From assembly GCF_003342675.1 (NCBI RefSeq), contig NZ_CP031148.1, positions 372,001 through 436,000 on the forward strand: a DNA stretch of 64,000 bases, read 5' to 3'. The translations under genes were made by a program, and so were the position numbers. Positions 29,655 through 37,237 of this stretch are shown here, piece after piece. Within the stretch, counting starts at the first letter, position 1. Each line of letters begins with the position of its first letter. The DNA comes from Haloplanus rubicundus (lineage in GTDB: Archaea; Halobacteriota; Halobacteria; Halobacteriales; Haloferacaceae). Below the pieces are notes generated by a model. That model was not told where the DNA came from, did no database searches, and saw only the letters and a list, made by a program, of their open reading frames with translations.

Positions 29655-31187
29655 TCAGTTGTCGAATCGCGCCTGTACGAACGGCTGCGCGTCTTCGATG
29701 TTGCCGAGGCGGGAGTCCGAGAGGAGGACGGCTTCGGTCTCCTCGACGGGAACCGAGAGGCTGATCTCTTTCGTGCGGCCGTACCGGCCCTTCGAGACGA
29801 CGACGGCGTTGACGATGCCGAGCATGTCGAGTTCGGAGATGAGGTCGGTGACGCGTCGCTGCGTGAGCACGTCGGCGTCGATCTCCTCGCAGAGGCGCTT
29901 GTAGATGTTGTACACCTCGCCGGTGTTGATGTTGTGGACGCCGTTCTTCTCCAGGAGGATGATCGCGAAGAGGACGATCTTCGACTGCGTGGGGAGGGTG
30001 CGTACTACCTCGACCACCCGGTCGAGTTCGATCTTGTCCTGGGCCTGCCGGACGTGTTCCTCCTCGACGGTGTCGGCCTGACCGCGTTCGGCGAGTTCGC
30101 CGGCGGTGCGCAGGAGGTCGAGTGCCCGGCGGGCGTCGCCGTGTTCCTGCGCCGCGAAGGCCGCACAGAGGGGGATGACGTCCTCGGTGAGGGCGTTCCC
30201 CTTGAACGCCACGTCGGCGCGGTGCTGGAGGATGTCCCGCAACTGGTTGGCGTCGTAGGGCGGGAAGACGATTTCCTCCTCCCCGAGGCTCGATTTGACC
30301 CGTGGGTCGAGGAAGTCGGTGAACTTCAGGTCGTTCGAGATGCCCATGATCGAGATGCGGGAGTTGTCGAGTTCGGAGTTCATCCGGGAGAGATTGTAGA
30401 GCGTGTCGTCGCCGGATTTCTCGACGAGCTTGTCGATTTCGTCGAGCATGATGACGACCACGCGCTCGTGGTAGTCGACGGCCTCGAAGAAGGAACTGTA
30501 GACGCGGTCGGTCGGCCACCCCGTCATGGGGACGGGCTCCATCCCCTCCAGATCCGATTCGAGCGTCTCGACCCGGTCCTCGACGGCGTCGAGGGAGTCG
30601 AACTGGGTGTCGATGAGCGTCTCGCCGCCGTCCGTAACCGCCGAGCGGAGGTCGGCCAGTTCGTCGAGCCGATCCTCGACGACGGCCCGGTTCTTCTCGA
30701 TGAACTTGTTCGCGAGCTGGGCGAGCACCCGATACTGGGTGTCGGTCACTTCGCAGTTGATGTACTCCACCTCGCAGGGAACGTCGTACTTCTGGGAGGT
30801 GGATTCGAGTTCCTTGCTGACGAACTTCGCACTCGCCGTCTTGCCCGTCCCCGTCTTCCCGTAGATGAGGATGTTCGACGGGGTGTCGCCGCGGAGCGCC
30901 GAGACGAGGATGGTCGCCATCTGGTTGATCTGCTCGTTTCGATGCGGGAGTTCGTGCGGTGTGTAGGAGGGACGGAGAACCTCCTTGTTCTCGAAGATCG
31001 GTTCGCCGGAGAGCAGGTCGTCGAACAGCCCCTGGCTGTCGTCTTCCTCGTCGTCGAGGACGTCGTCGATGTCGACGTCGCGGGAGATGTCGGCGGTCCG
31101 GTCGCGTGCGGGGGCGTCACGGAGATCCGTGTCGTCGGACCGCTCGGCATCAGGGCGTTCGTCGGGCGGTGTATCGTTTGAATCCAT
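29655..31187 (-). CDS. orc1: Orc1/Cdc6 replication initiator
   Basis: Origin-recognition AAA+ ATPase that binds ORB elements and loads MCM. About 510 residues from MDSNDTPPDERP; an ATG five codons upstream (31202) is possible. The first 60 residues are acidic and disordered. Walker A is YGKTGTGKT near 110, Walker B IMLDEIDKL near 246, then sensor-type GISNDLKFTDFLDPRVKSS; a helical insert (about 165-222) between them is usual in haloarchaea. The C-terminal winged helix (about 410-500) should contact ORB DNA. It reads away from the adjacent oriC, and ORB1 overlaps the upstream start codon, suggesting self-regulation. Confidence 0.97.
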   Translation of the reverse strand: MDSNDTPPDERPDAERSDDTDLRDAPARDRTADISRDVDIDDVLDDEEDDSQGLFDDLLSGEPIFENKEVLRPSYTPHELPHRNEQINQMATILVSALRGDTPSNILIYGKTGTGKTASAKFVSKELESTSQKYDVPCEVEYINCEVTDTQYRVLAQLANKFIEKNRAVVEDRLDELADLRSAVTDGGETLIDTQFDSLDAVEDRVETLESDLEGMEPVPMTGWPTDRVYSSFFEAVDYHERVVVIMLDEIDKLVEKSGDDTLYNLSRMNSELDNSRISIMGISNDLKFTDFLDPRVKSSLGEEEIVFPPYDANQLRDILQHRADVAFKGNALTEDVIPLCAAFAAQEHGDARRALDLLRTAGELAERGQADTVEEEHVRQAQDKIELDRVVEVVRTLPTQSKIVLFAIILLEKNGVHNINTGEVYNIYKRLCEEIDADVLTQRRVTDLISELDMLGIVNAVVVSKGRYGRTKEISLSVPVEETEAVLLSDSRLGNIEDAQPFVQARFDN

Positions 31188-31195
31188 CCGTTGAG

Positions 31196-31216
31196 ACCCC
31201 ATCGTTTCGAGTGGAA
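31196..31216 (+). repeat. ORB1, overlapping the orc1 start
   Basis: ACCCC followed by ATCGTTTCGAGTGGAA, a good match to the origin recognition box. It covers the upstream in-frame ATG of orc1 (31200-31202), so Orc1 binding here could repress its own gene. Confidence 0.7.
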
Positions 31217-31280
31217 GACGCCAGCGTATCTGGGAAACCCGGACGCCCCCATCCCCAGCACCGGTACCACGCGTCGAGAT

Positions 31281-31310
31281 GATCCAGAGGAAACAGTGGT
31301 GGGGGTGGTA
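31281..31310 (-). repeat. Weak ORB-like site
   Basis: ATCCAGAGGAAACAGTGG followed by a G-rich run; several mismatches in the core but the TCCA...AAAC...GG-run spacing is kept. Confidence 0.35.
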
Positions 31311-31349
31311 GAAAAAGTTTCCCCTCGGGGAGCGAGCGGCGGCGGACCG

Positions 31350-31373
31350 ACACGAAACGGTGGGGCGGGAGTC
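31350..31373 (-). repeat. Weak ORB-like site
   Basis: CACGAAACGGTGGGGCGGG keeps GAAACG and the G-run, but the TTCCACC half is degenerate. Confidence 0.35.
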
Positions 31374-31498
31374 GTCGTCTCGGGCGGCGGATCGGGAGCC
31401 GACGTATCGGAGGTCGACACGACCGTCACGATCACGGCCGAACCAGCGGCTGACCGGGACGGCCACCGACGCTGCCCTCCCAGTCCGCCCCGACCAAC

Positions 31499-31526
31499 CC
31501 CCCCACCCCTTCGTTTCGGGTGGAAC
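31499..31526 (+). repeat. ORB element, left arm of the perfect pair
   Basis: 28 bases containing CCCTTCGTTTCGGGTGGAAC preceded by a C-run. Its reverse complement equals 31708-31735 at every position. Orc1 ORB sites in inverted orientation define the unwinding interval between them. Confidence 0.9.
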
Positions 31527-31576
31527 GCGATAAGAGAGGGGGTGGGGGGAGGGCGCACTGACGGGCTCCTAGACTG

Positions 31577-31640
31577 GGAAAAGTATAAGACATTCCGTCT
31601 AAAACAGTATCCGTACTCCTTATAGAAGAGTTATTTTGTA
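31577..31640. other. AT-rich duplex unwinding element
   Basis: The most AT-rich stretch of the region (AAAAGTATAAGACATT at the left, GAGTTATTTTGTA at the right), lying between the two perfect inverted ORBs, as expected for the melting site of an archaeal origin. Confidence 0.8.
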
Positions 31641-31707
31641 GGGGTGGAAAGGGGAAGCTAGGTCGTCGACGCCGGGATCCGGCCGTCCGACCACCCGGCG
31701 GTTCGGT

Positions 31708-31735
31708 GTTCCACCCGAAACGAAGGGGTGGGGGG
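31708..31735 (-). repeat. ORB element, right arm of the perfect pair
   Basis: 28 bases containing GTTCCACCCGAAACGAAGGG and a following G-run, the exact reverse complement of 31499-31526. Confidence 0.9.
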
Positions 31736-31991
31736 CTTCGCGTTCGGGTGCCGTCCAACCTCGGCCCGATCGAGGTGTCGTCCGTTACCTCCCGCCTACT
31801 GTCTCCCGTCCACCCCTCTCGACCGGAGAGTCGTCAGTCGTCCACTCCCAGTCCGCCGCCGAGCAGTCGGTCGCCCTGAAACTACTGACAGGTCCTTTAT
31901 GGTTGTCTGACGCACACTTAAGTGAACGGCGTGACGTTCATCCCGCATACGCCCCTCTCGCGGCGATAGACGGGAGGTGCGGGAGGATAGG

Positions 31992-32633
31992 ATGGGACTG
32001 CTCACAGGACTCAGAGACAGCATTACACGAGTTACAGAACGACTGTTCTCGGCCAGCGATCCCAAACGCATCGGGATCTACGGCCCGCCGAACGCCGGGA
32101 AGACGACGCTCGCAAATCGCATCGCGCGCGACTGGACCGGCGACGCCATCGGCCCGGAGAGTCACGTCCCGCACGAGACTCGGCGGGCGCGGCGGAAGGA
32201 GAACGTCGAAATCGAACGCAACGGTCGCACCGTCACCATCGACATCGTCGACACGCCGGGCGTGACGACGAAAGTCGACTACAAGGAATTCCTCGAACAC
32301 GACATCGACGAGGAGGACGCGGTCCGTCGCTCCCGCGAGGCGACGGAGGGCGTCGCCGAGGCGATGCACTGGCTCCGCGAGGACGTCGACGGCGTCATCT
32401 ACGTTCTCGACAGCACCGAGGACCCGTTCACGCAGGTCAACACCATGCTCATCGGCATCATCGAGAGCCAGGACCTCCCGGTGCTCATCCTCGCGAACAA
32501 GACGGACCTCGACGACTCGAACGTCAAGCGCATCGAGGACGCCTTCCCCCAGCATCGGACGATTCCGCTGTCGGCGCTCGAGGGGGACAACATGGACGAA
32601 GTGTACGACAAGATCGCGGAGTACTTCGGGTGA
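31992..32633 (+). CDS. oapA: Origin-associated small GTPase OapA/ArvA
   Basis: Era-like small GTPase of 213 residues. G1 is YGPPNAGKTT (residues 30-39), G3 DTPG near 80, G4 NKTD near 171 and G5 SALEGDN near 195; a His/Arg-rich HVPHETRRARRKE segment follows G1. The family is encoded next to oriC in haloarchaea (OapA) and its member ArvA was shown to drive extracellular vesicle formation in haloarchaea. No membrane helix is seen, though the N-terminus is amphipathic. The ATG at 31992 fits the family start MGLLTGLRDSI. Its stop overlaps the oapB start by one base, so the trio is one operon. Confidence 0.92.
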   Translation: MGLLTGLRDSITRVTERLFSASDPKRIGIYGPPNAGKTTLANRIARDWTGDAIGPESHVPHETRRARRKENVEIERNGRTVTIDIVDTPGVTTKVDYKEFLEHDIDEEDAVRRSREATEGVAEAMHWLREDVDGVIYVLDSTEDPFTQVNTMLIGIIESQDLPVLILANKTDLDDSNVKRIEDAFPQHRTIPLSALEGDNMDEVYDKIAEYFG

Positions 32634-33028
32634 TGGAGATGCCTGAAGCCACTCCGACCGACGCCGAGGACGGCGTCCAGATCGACCTCATCAGCGGCGC
32701 CCGGATGGAGGGGATGGCGAGCATGGAGAAGATTCGCCTCATCCTCGACGGCGTCCGCGACGGCAATATCGTCATCCTCGAGGAAGGCCTCTCTCCGGAC
32801 GAGGAGTCGAAGCTCATCGAGGTGACGATGACGGAGATCAGTCCCGACGAGTTCAACGGTATCGAAATCGAGACCTACCCCCGATCCGAGACGGCCGACC
32901 GGAGCTTCCTCGACCGGTTGATGGGCCGCGAGTCGACGAAGAAACTCACCGTCATCGGCCCGGCCAACCAGATCCAGACGCTCCACAAGGACGAAAACCT
33001 CATCAGCGCGCTCGTCTCGCGCAAGTAG
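32633..33028 (+). CDS. oapB: OapB/ArvB (DUF2073) protein
   Basis: 131-residue partner of the OapA/ArvA GTPase, DUF2073 family. A compact alpha/beta protein with DLISGARMEGMASMEKIRLI near residue 18 and ILEEGLSPDEESKLIEVTM near 50, then FLDRLMGRESTKKLTVIGPA. No catalytic motif is evident. Starts overlap: ATG at 32633 shares one base with the oapA stop; a GTG at 32630 and an ATG at 32639 are alternatives. Family knowledge places it with vesicle formation and origin-linked genes; its molecular role is unknown. Confidence 0.9.
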   Translation: MEMPEATPTDAEDGVQIDLISGARMEGMASMEKIRLILDGVRDGNIVILEEGLSPDEESKLIEVTMTEISPDEFNGIEIETYPRSETADRSFLDRLMGRESTKKLTVIGPANQIQTLHKDENLISALVSRK

Positions 33029-33030
33029 CC

Positions 33031-33747
33031 ATGCCCCACCAGTGCACGAACTGTGAGCGGGTCTTCCCCGACGGCTCCAAGGAGATGCTTTCCGGCTGCC
33101 CCGACTGCGGCGGCAACAAGTTCCAGTTCAAGCCGGATTCGTCGACGCCGACGCCGACGCTGGGAGACGACGGCACCGACGATGCCGAGGTGTCCGGCGA
33201 ACCAACGCCCACCCGGTCGGTTCGACCCGGCGACGACGCCGACGCCCGGTCACCGTCCGACGGCACGGCGTCCGACCCGTCACCGGACGGCACCGCCGCC
33301 TCCAATCCGTCCCCGGATGGCACCCCGTCCGACGCCCCGACGGGTCGCGCGCCGTCGGCCCCGGAACCGACCCCCGACGCCGACGCCGACTACATCGAGG
33401 CCGAGTCGGACCCGAGCGTTCTGGAGGAGGACACGGCACAGGCCGACGCCCGCCGTGACGTGGTCACCCGCGACGAACTCGACGACGCGACGACTCCACC
33501 GCCCTCGGCCGACGACGCCGCACGGACGATTCCACCCGACTCGGACGACGAAACCGACGGTCCCGGCATCGAGGACCTGCGGGCGGAGCTCAACGACCAG
33601 TTCGAGAGCATCAAAATCCTCGAACCCGGGCAGTACGAACTCAATCTGATGGAGTTGTACGACCGCCAGGAGTGCATCATCTCGCTCCAGGAGGACGGCC
33701 ACTACGTCATCGAAGTCGTGGACACGTGGCGGGACGGCGAGCCGTAG
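33031..33747 (+). CDS. oapC: OapC/ArvC zinc-ribbon protein
   Basis: 238 residues in three parts: an N-terminal zinc ribbon (CTNCERVF and CPDCGGNKFQF, four cysteines in the first 30 residues), a long disordered acidic Ser/Pro/Thr linker (about 40-185) with three SPDGT-like repeats, and a conserved C-terminal domain (about 188-238) beginning IEDLRAELNDQFESIKILEPG. It starts two bases after oapB. Third member of the oapABC/arvABC operon. A linker of low complexity between two folded ends suggests a tether. The DNA around its stop codon is tandemly duplicated. Confidence 0.9.
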   Translation: MPHQCTNCERVFPDGSKEMLSGCPDCGGNKFQFKPDSSTPTPTLGDDGTDDAEVSGEPTPTRSVRPGDDADARSPSDGTASDPSPDGTAASNPSPDGTPSDAPTGRAPSAPEPTPDADADYIEAESDPSVLEEDTAQADARRDVVTRDELDDATTPPPSADDAARTIPPDSDDETDGPGIEDLRAELNDQFESIKILEPGQYELNLMELYDRQECIISLQEDGHYVIEVVDTWRDGEP

Positions 33748-33764
33748 CCCGACGGCGAGCCGTA
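33733..33764. repeat. Direct repeat across the oapC stop codon
   Basis: GACGGCGAGCCGTA occurs at 33733-33746 and again at 33751-33764, an 18-base period. The first copy encodes the last residues and contains part of the stop; the second is untranslated and is followed by CCTTTTTATC, a possible T-rich terminator. Confidence 0.6.
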
Positions 33765-34068
33765 ATCCTTTTTATCGCGTCGCCAGTCGTTTCGTCTCCG
33801 GACGTCTTCCGCCCCGTGTCGTGCAGTCCCGGGCCGGCCCGTATCGTCCCCTCATCGCGCTCCACGCTTCTATCGGCCAGCCGCTCGCTTCCGACACAAA
33901 CCCCTTCGTTTCTGCTGCAAATACCCATTTTTGACGACTTTGAGTCGTTCTATCCCCAATTACCGCTGGAATAGAAACGACGCTGTGCCGGTTGCGTCGA
34001 GGGGTCGACTCGCTCGGATCACCGTCGACGTTTCCCGTCCACCCGCCCTTGGCGTCGGGACTGAAACG
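33748..34068. other. Intergenic DNA downstream of oapC with an ORB-like site
   Basis: No credible gene. It contains a T-rich candidate terminator (33766-33774), an ORB-like site (33900-33920) and a hairpin at 33934-33948 (ACGACT, loop TTG, AGTCGT). Lower GC than the surrounding coding DNA. Confidence 0.5.
33900..33920 (+). repeat. ORB-like site downstream of oapC
   Basis: ACCCCTTCGTTTC is identical to the oriC ORB left half, followed by TGCTGCAA in place of GGGTGGAA. It lies about 2.2 kb from the central origin pair, on the far side of the oap operon. Confidence 0.5.
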
Positions 34069-34076
34069 GTTATAAG
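34069..34076 (+). promoter_or_regulatory. TATA box for the small membrane ORF and following gene
   Basis: GTTATAAG about 26-30 bases upstream of the ATG at 34099, the spacing expected for a leaderless haloarchaeal transcript starting at that ATG. Confidence 0.6.
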
Positions 34077-34098
34077 ACGCCGTGCCGACTGTTCGGGC

Positions 34099-34188
34099 AT
34101 GAGTCAGGCGACCAAAGTCGTGCTCGGAACGGTTGGAATTTCGGCGGTCCTCGCGGCCGCGCTCGTGGTCGGCATCCTCCTCGGCTGA
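34099..34188 (+). CDS. 29-residue single-helix membrane peptide
   Basis: Reads MSQATKVVLG and then a glycine/alanine/valine-rich hydrophobic stretch ending in Leu-Gly, that is one transmembrane helix with almost no soluble part. Support comes from the TATA box 28 bases upstream and from the TGATG overlap with the next gene, which implies translational coupling. The longer open frame upstream has no protein-like composition. Function unknown. Confidence 0.6.
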   Translation: MSQATKVVLGTVGISAVLAAALVVGILLG

Positions 34189-34973
34189 TGTTCGAGCGCC
34201 GGTCGCTCTCCGGGGAGTTGGCGGCCGTTCGCGCCGACCACGCCCCCGACGTGATCGTTCTCGACGTCGACAGCGACTTCGAGACGCTGCCGCCCGCGGC
34301 CGCCGAGGACCTCGGCCTCCTGGTCGACGCCCTCGACCCGGTCACGCATCCCGCCGCGTGGGTGCCGGACGACGCCCCCCGTCCGCTCCATCGGTACGCC
34401 GGATCGGACTTCACCATCGGCCTCCCGGGCGACGGAACGGTCACGTGGACGCGTCAGACCGATCCCCCTATCGTCCTCTGCAAGGCGCGTGCGGCGGGCA
34501 CGCCAGACGCCTTCCTCGACTTTCTGATCGCCGAGGCGCTCGTCCAGGTGGGTCTCGACGTTCCCGAGTCGTTTCTCCCCTTCTTCGGTGACCGCTACCC
34601 GGACCTCGACGCGGCGGTGCCGCTCGACTCCGCGTCGGTCTATCAGATCGGCGCCGCGCTGTACGACGGGTGGCTGGGACTCCAGACCCGGCCTGTCTTC
34701 CGGTCGTGGGCCGACGACCACCCCGGGCTCCACGACGCGTGGGTCGACGCCGGCGACCGACTCCGGGACCGCGTCGCCGACCTGCCCGGTGCGGTCGCTC
34801 GCGGCGAGACCGAGTTCCCGGACGCGACCGAACTCGCCTGCGCCGCGATCAAGCACGGCCTCGACTTGCCGGCGCCCTTCGCGGCGCTCGATACGACGGC
34901 GTACGTCGACTACGGCGCCGACTACGCGGTTCGGTGGGCGAGCAAGACGTTCGAGACGCTCGGCGACGAGTGA
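34188..34973 (+). CDS. Haloarchaeal conserved protein (DUF7089-like)
   Basis: 261-residue soluble acidic protein near the origin. It has LTWTRQT-like strands early and a helical C-terminal part (DAFLDFLIAEALVQVGLD and following). I recall this as a haloarchaea-specific family, possibly DUF7089, but cannot confirm the number. No catalytic motif is recognised. It overlaps the small membrane ORF by one base and converges on the KaiC-like gene. Restriction to haloarchaeal origin neighbourhoods hints at a lineage-specific housekeeping role. Confidence 0.7.
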   Translation: MFERRSLSGELAAVRADHAPDVIVLDVDSDFETLPPAAAEDLGLLVDALDPVTHPAAWVPDDAPRPLHRYAGSDFTIGLPGDGTVTWTRQTDPPIVLCKARAAGTPDAFLDFLIAEALVQVGLDVPESFLPFFGDRYPDLDAAVPLDSASVYQIGAALYDGWLGLQTRPVFRSWADDHPGLHDAWVDAGDRLRDRVADLPGAVARGETEFPDATELACAAIKHGLDLPAPFAALDTTAYVDYGADYAVRWASKTFETLGDE

Positions 34974-34992
34974 GGACGCTACCGGTACTCGA

Positions 34993-35580
34993 TCAGTCGT
35001 CGACGAAGTCGACGGCCACGCCGCCGTCGACGCCGAGATCGAGGACGCCGTCGAACAGGTCGCGGAAGCGTTCCAGCGTCTCCTCGTCGTGGACCTCTTT
35101 CGAGAGGTGGAAGAGACCGACGGCGTCGTACTCCGCCAGGAGTTCGAGGATCTGTTTCGTCGCCTCGTACACCCGCTCCTCGTCGGCGTAGTACGCCATC
35201 TCGGTGAGCGAGTCGACGCTCACCCGGCGCTTCCCGCCGTGGGAGTCGAGGAACGCCTCGGTTTTGGCGACGATGCCGTCTAGGTCGTCGGGCGAGGCGA
35301 CGTAGTGAACCCGATCCGAGGGGCGTCGGGAGTAGCCCCGCTCGACGGAGAGGGTGTCGAGGATGTCCGCTCGCGACTCGTCGACGTCGTAGTGTTCGAG
35401 TTTCTGTTCGACCTCGCGGGCGGTGGTTCGGGTCGAGATGACGAGGAAGTTGTCGGTGTCGGTCTTCAGAAAGTCGGTGTCGATCCGGTCGGTCTCGCCG
35501 ATGCTCGGGTGGAGGAGGAGCACCCCAGTCCCGCCGGGGATGGTCTCCGGCGCGCCGTCGATGGCGAGCGTGTAATCCAT
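34993..35580 (-). CDS. KaiC/RecA-like protein without a clear P-loop (DUF7090-like)
   Basis: 195-residue protein arranged like a small RecA/KaiC ATPase: TGVLLLHPSIGETDRID stands where Walker A would be but lacks GxxxxGKT, and RRVSVDSLTEMAYYADEE resembles the Walker B strand and following helix. So it probably has the fold without normal ATP hydrolysis. I recall a haloarchaeal family of this kind (possibly DUF7090). It converges with the DUF7089-like gene. Comparable degenerate RecA-fold proteins in haloarchaea are linked to signalling. Confidence 0.65.
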   Translation of the reverse strand: MDYTLAIDGAPETIPGGTGVLLLHPSIGETDRIDTDFLKTDTDNFLVISTRTTAREVEQKLEHYDVDESRADILDTLSVERGYSRRPSDRVHYVASPDDLDGIVAKTEAFLDSHGGKRRVSVDSLTEMAYYADEERVYEATKQILELLAEYDAVGLFHLSKEVHDEETLERFRDLFDGVLDLGVDGGVAVDFVDD

Positions 35581-35636
35581 ATCGATTTCTCCGACCGGAT
35601 GGACTTAAGACTGCGGGTGGTCCGGTTCGGCGGGTC

Positions 35637-36095
35637 TCAAAACAGCGAGTCGGCCGTCGCGGCGCCGACGACGCTGAACACGGCGCCGACGCTGACCGCT
35701 CTGATCGTCACTTCGAGCGTCAGGACGGCGACCTGAAGTGGGCCCACCCCGACCGTCCGTCCCCCAGCGGTGTCGGCGAGGAAGGTTCCGGGCGCGCCGA
35801 ACGCGACGGCGAGGACGAACACCGAACAGTACGACACGAGGACGAGCGAGACGAACCGGAGCGGCACGCCACCCACCTCCGTCTCGCTCTCGGGGTCCCG
35901 GTCGTCGGCCTTGTACAGCGCGCCGTAGCCGATGCCGAAGACGATGGCGACGGTCAACAGCGTCTGGAGCCACGTCATATTCGCAGCCAGAACCCACACC
36001 TCCTCCGTGACGACGAACGGTCCGGCGAGCAGGAACCCGCCCACGACCTGCTGTGCGGTGTCCGCTAGCCTGAATCGTCGCCGTCGGCCAACCAT
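35637..36095 (-). CDS. DUF2391 integral membrane protein
   Basis: 152 residues with four predicted membrane helices. The segment QQVVGGFLLAGPFVVTEEVW near residue 15 is characteristic of DUF2391 proteins, widespread in archaea and of unknown function. Short charged loops (ADDRDPESETE) separate helices two and three. It is divergent from the AI-2E-type transporter gene, with about 100 bases between starts. Confidence 0.78.
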   Translation of the reverse strand: MVGRRRRFRLADTAQQVVGGFLLAGPFVVTEEVWVLAANMTWLQTLLTVAIVFGIGYGALYKADDRDPESETEVGGVPLRFVSLVLVSYCSVFVLAVAFGAPGTFLADTAGGRTVGVGPLQVAVLTLEVTIRAVSVGAVFSVVGAATADSLF

Positions 36096-36195
36096 GTTCG
36101 ACTCTATCCGGGTTCGCCGCGGCTAAAGTCGTGGCGTTTGGCCGCCGTGAGGGGACCGGGAAACCGTTTTCCCCTTCCCTGTTGCACGTGACGCC

Positions 36196-37197
36196 GTGAC
36201 GCTCGACCGGCGGTACGTGCTCGGCGCGCTCTTCGGTCTCATAGCCGTCGGAGCCGCGGTCATGCTCGCGGACGTTCTCGGGACGGTCTTTTTCGCCGTG
36301 ACGGTCGCGTACCTGCTCTTTCCCCTCCGCAAGGAACTGGCCCGGCGTCGGCTCTCGCCGTGGGGCGCAAGTTTCGTCTCGACGGCGGCGGCCGTCATCG
36401 CCGTCGGCGTCCTCGCTCTCCCCCTGATCCTCGTCGTCGTCGTTCGTATCGACGCCATCATCGCCTTCCTCTCCGCACTTCCTCCGACGTTCACGGTCGA
36501 ACTCTACGGAGTCTCGGCGACCATCACCCTCGCCGAGACTCGGGCGGCAGTCGTCGCCTTCGGCCGCCAGATCGCCCGGTCGTTCGCGCTCGCGATTCCC
36601 GTCCTCGCGCTCAAGCTGACGGTGTTCGTGATGGTCGTCTTCGCTCTCCTCTCGCGCACCGCCGAGACCCACCGCGCGATCATCGCCCTCGTTCCGCACA
36701 CCTACCGGAACGTGGTCCAAGCGCTGAGCGACCGAACCCGCGCCACCCTCTTCGGCATCTACGTCCTCCAGGCGGCGACGGCGGCGGGCACGTTCGTGGT
36801 CGCGCTCGTTCTCTTTTTCCTGCTCGGCTATCCGTACTTCCTCACGCTGGCCGTTCTCTCGGCGGTCCTCCAGTTCCTCCCCGTGGTCGGTCCGTCGATC
36901 CTGATCGCTCTGCTCGCCGTTGCCCATCTCGCCGTCGGCGATCCGGCTCGGGCGGCGCTCGTGTTCGTCCTCGGCAGTGTCCTCGTGGCGTGGCTTCCCG
37001 ACGTGTTGATTCGCCCCCGACTCGCCCGGGAGACGGCCGATCTCCCCGGAAGCCTCTACTTCGTCGGCTTCGTCGGCGGCCTCCTGACGCTCGGCCCCGT
37101 CGGCATCATCGCCGGCCCCCTCGCCGTCGCGCTCGTCGTCGAGATGGGGGACCACCTCTCCGAGGAACTCAACGAGGTGGCCGTCTCTGAGGATTGA
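36196..37197 (+). CDS. AI-2E-family transporter
   Basis: 333-residue membrane protein of the AI-2E (TqsA/PerM) superfamily with about seven to eight helices. The family-typical C-terminal part is visible: LYFVGFVGGLLTLGPVGIIAGPL, with LQFLPVVGPSI before it. Members transport signalling molecules or act as Na+/H+ antiporters, and the substrate here is unknown. The start is GTG at 36196 (reads TLDRRYVLG next). Confidence 0.88.
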   Translation: MTLDRRYVLGALFGLIAVGAAVMLADVLGTVFFAVTVAYLLFPLRKELARRRLSPWGASFVSTAAAVIAVGVLALPLILVVVVRIDAIIAFLSALPPTFTVELYGVSATITLAETRAAVVAFGRQIARSFALAIPVLALKLTVFVMVVFALLSRTAETHRAIIALVPHTYRNVVQALSDRTRATLFGIYVLQAATAAGTFVVALVLFFLLGYPYFLTLAVLSAVLQFLPVVGPSILIALLAVAHLAVGDPARAALVFVLGSVLVAWLPDVLIRPRLARETADLPGSLYFVGFVGGLLTLGPVGIIAGPLAVALVVEMGDHLSEELNEVAVSED

Positions 37198-37237
37198 GCT
37201 ACCCGATTTCCTCGCCCAATCCCGTCGCCCTCTGCGC

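Larger units (their letters stand above)
31196..31991. other. Chromosomal replication origin oriC (orc1-oapA intergenic region)
   Basis: About 800 bases without a credible gene between divergent orc1 and oapA. It holds ORB elements in both orientations (31196-31216, 31499-31526, 31708-31735, plus weaker matches near 31281-31310 and 31350-31373). The strongest pair is a perfect 28-base inverted repeat flanking an AT-rich segment at 31577-31640, the expected unwinding element. G-runs follow the ORB cores, as in other haloarchaeal origins. Gene context (polD1, sec11, orc1, oapA-oapB-oapC) matches the conserved haloarchaeal oriC1. Function is inferred from this combination. Confidence 0.93.
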
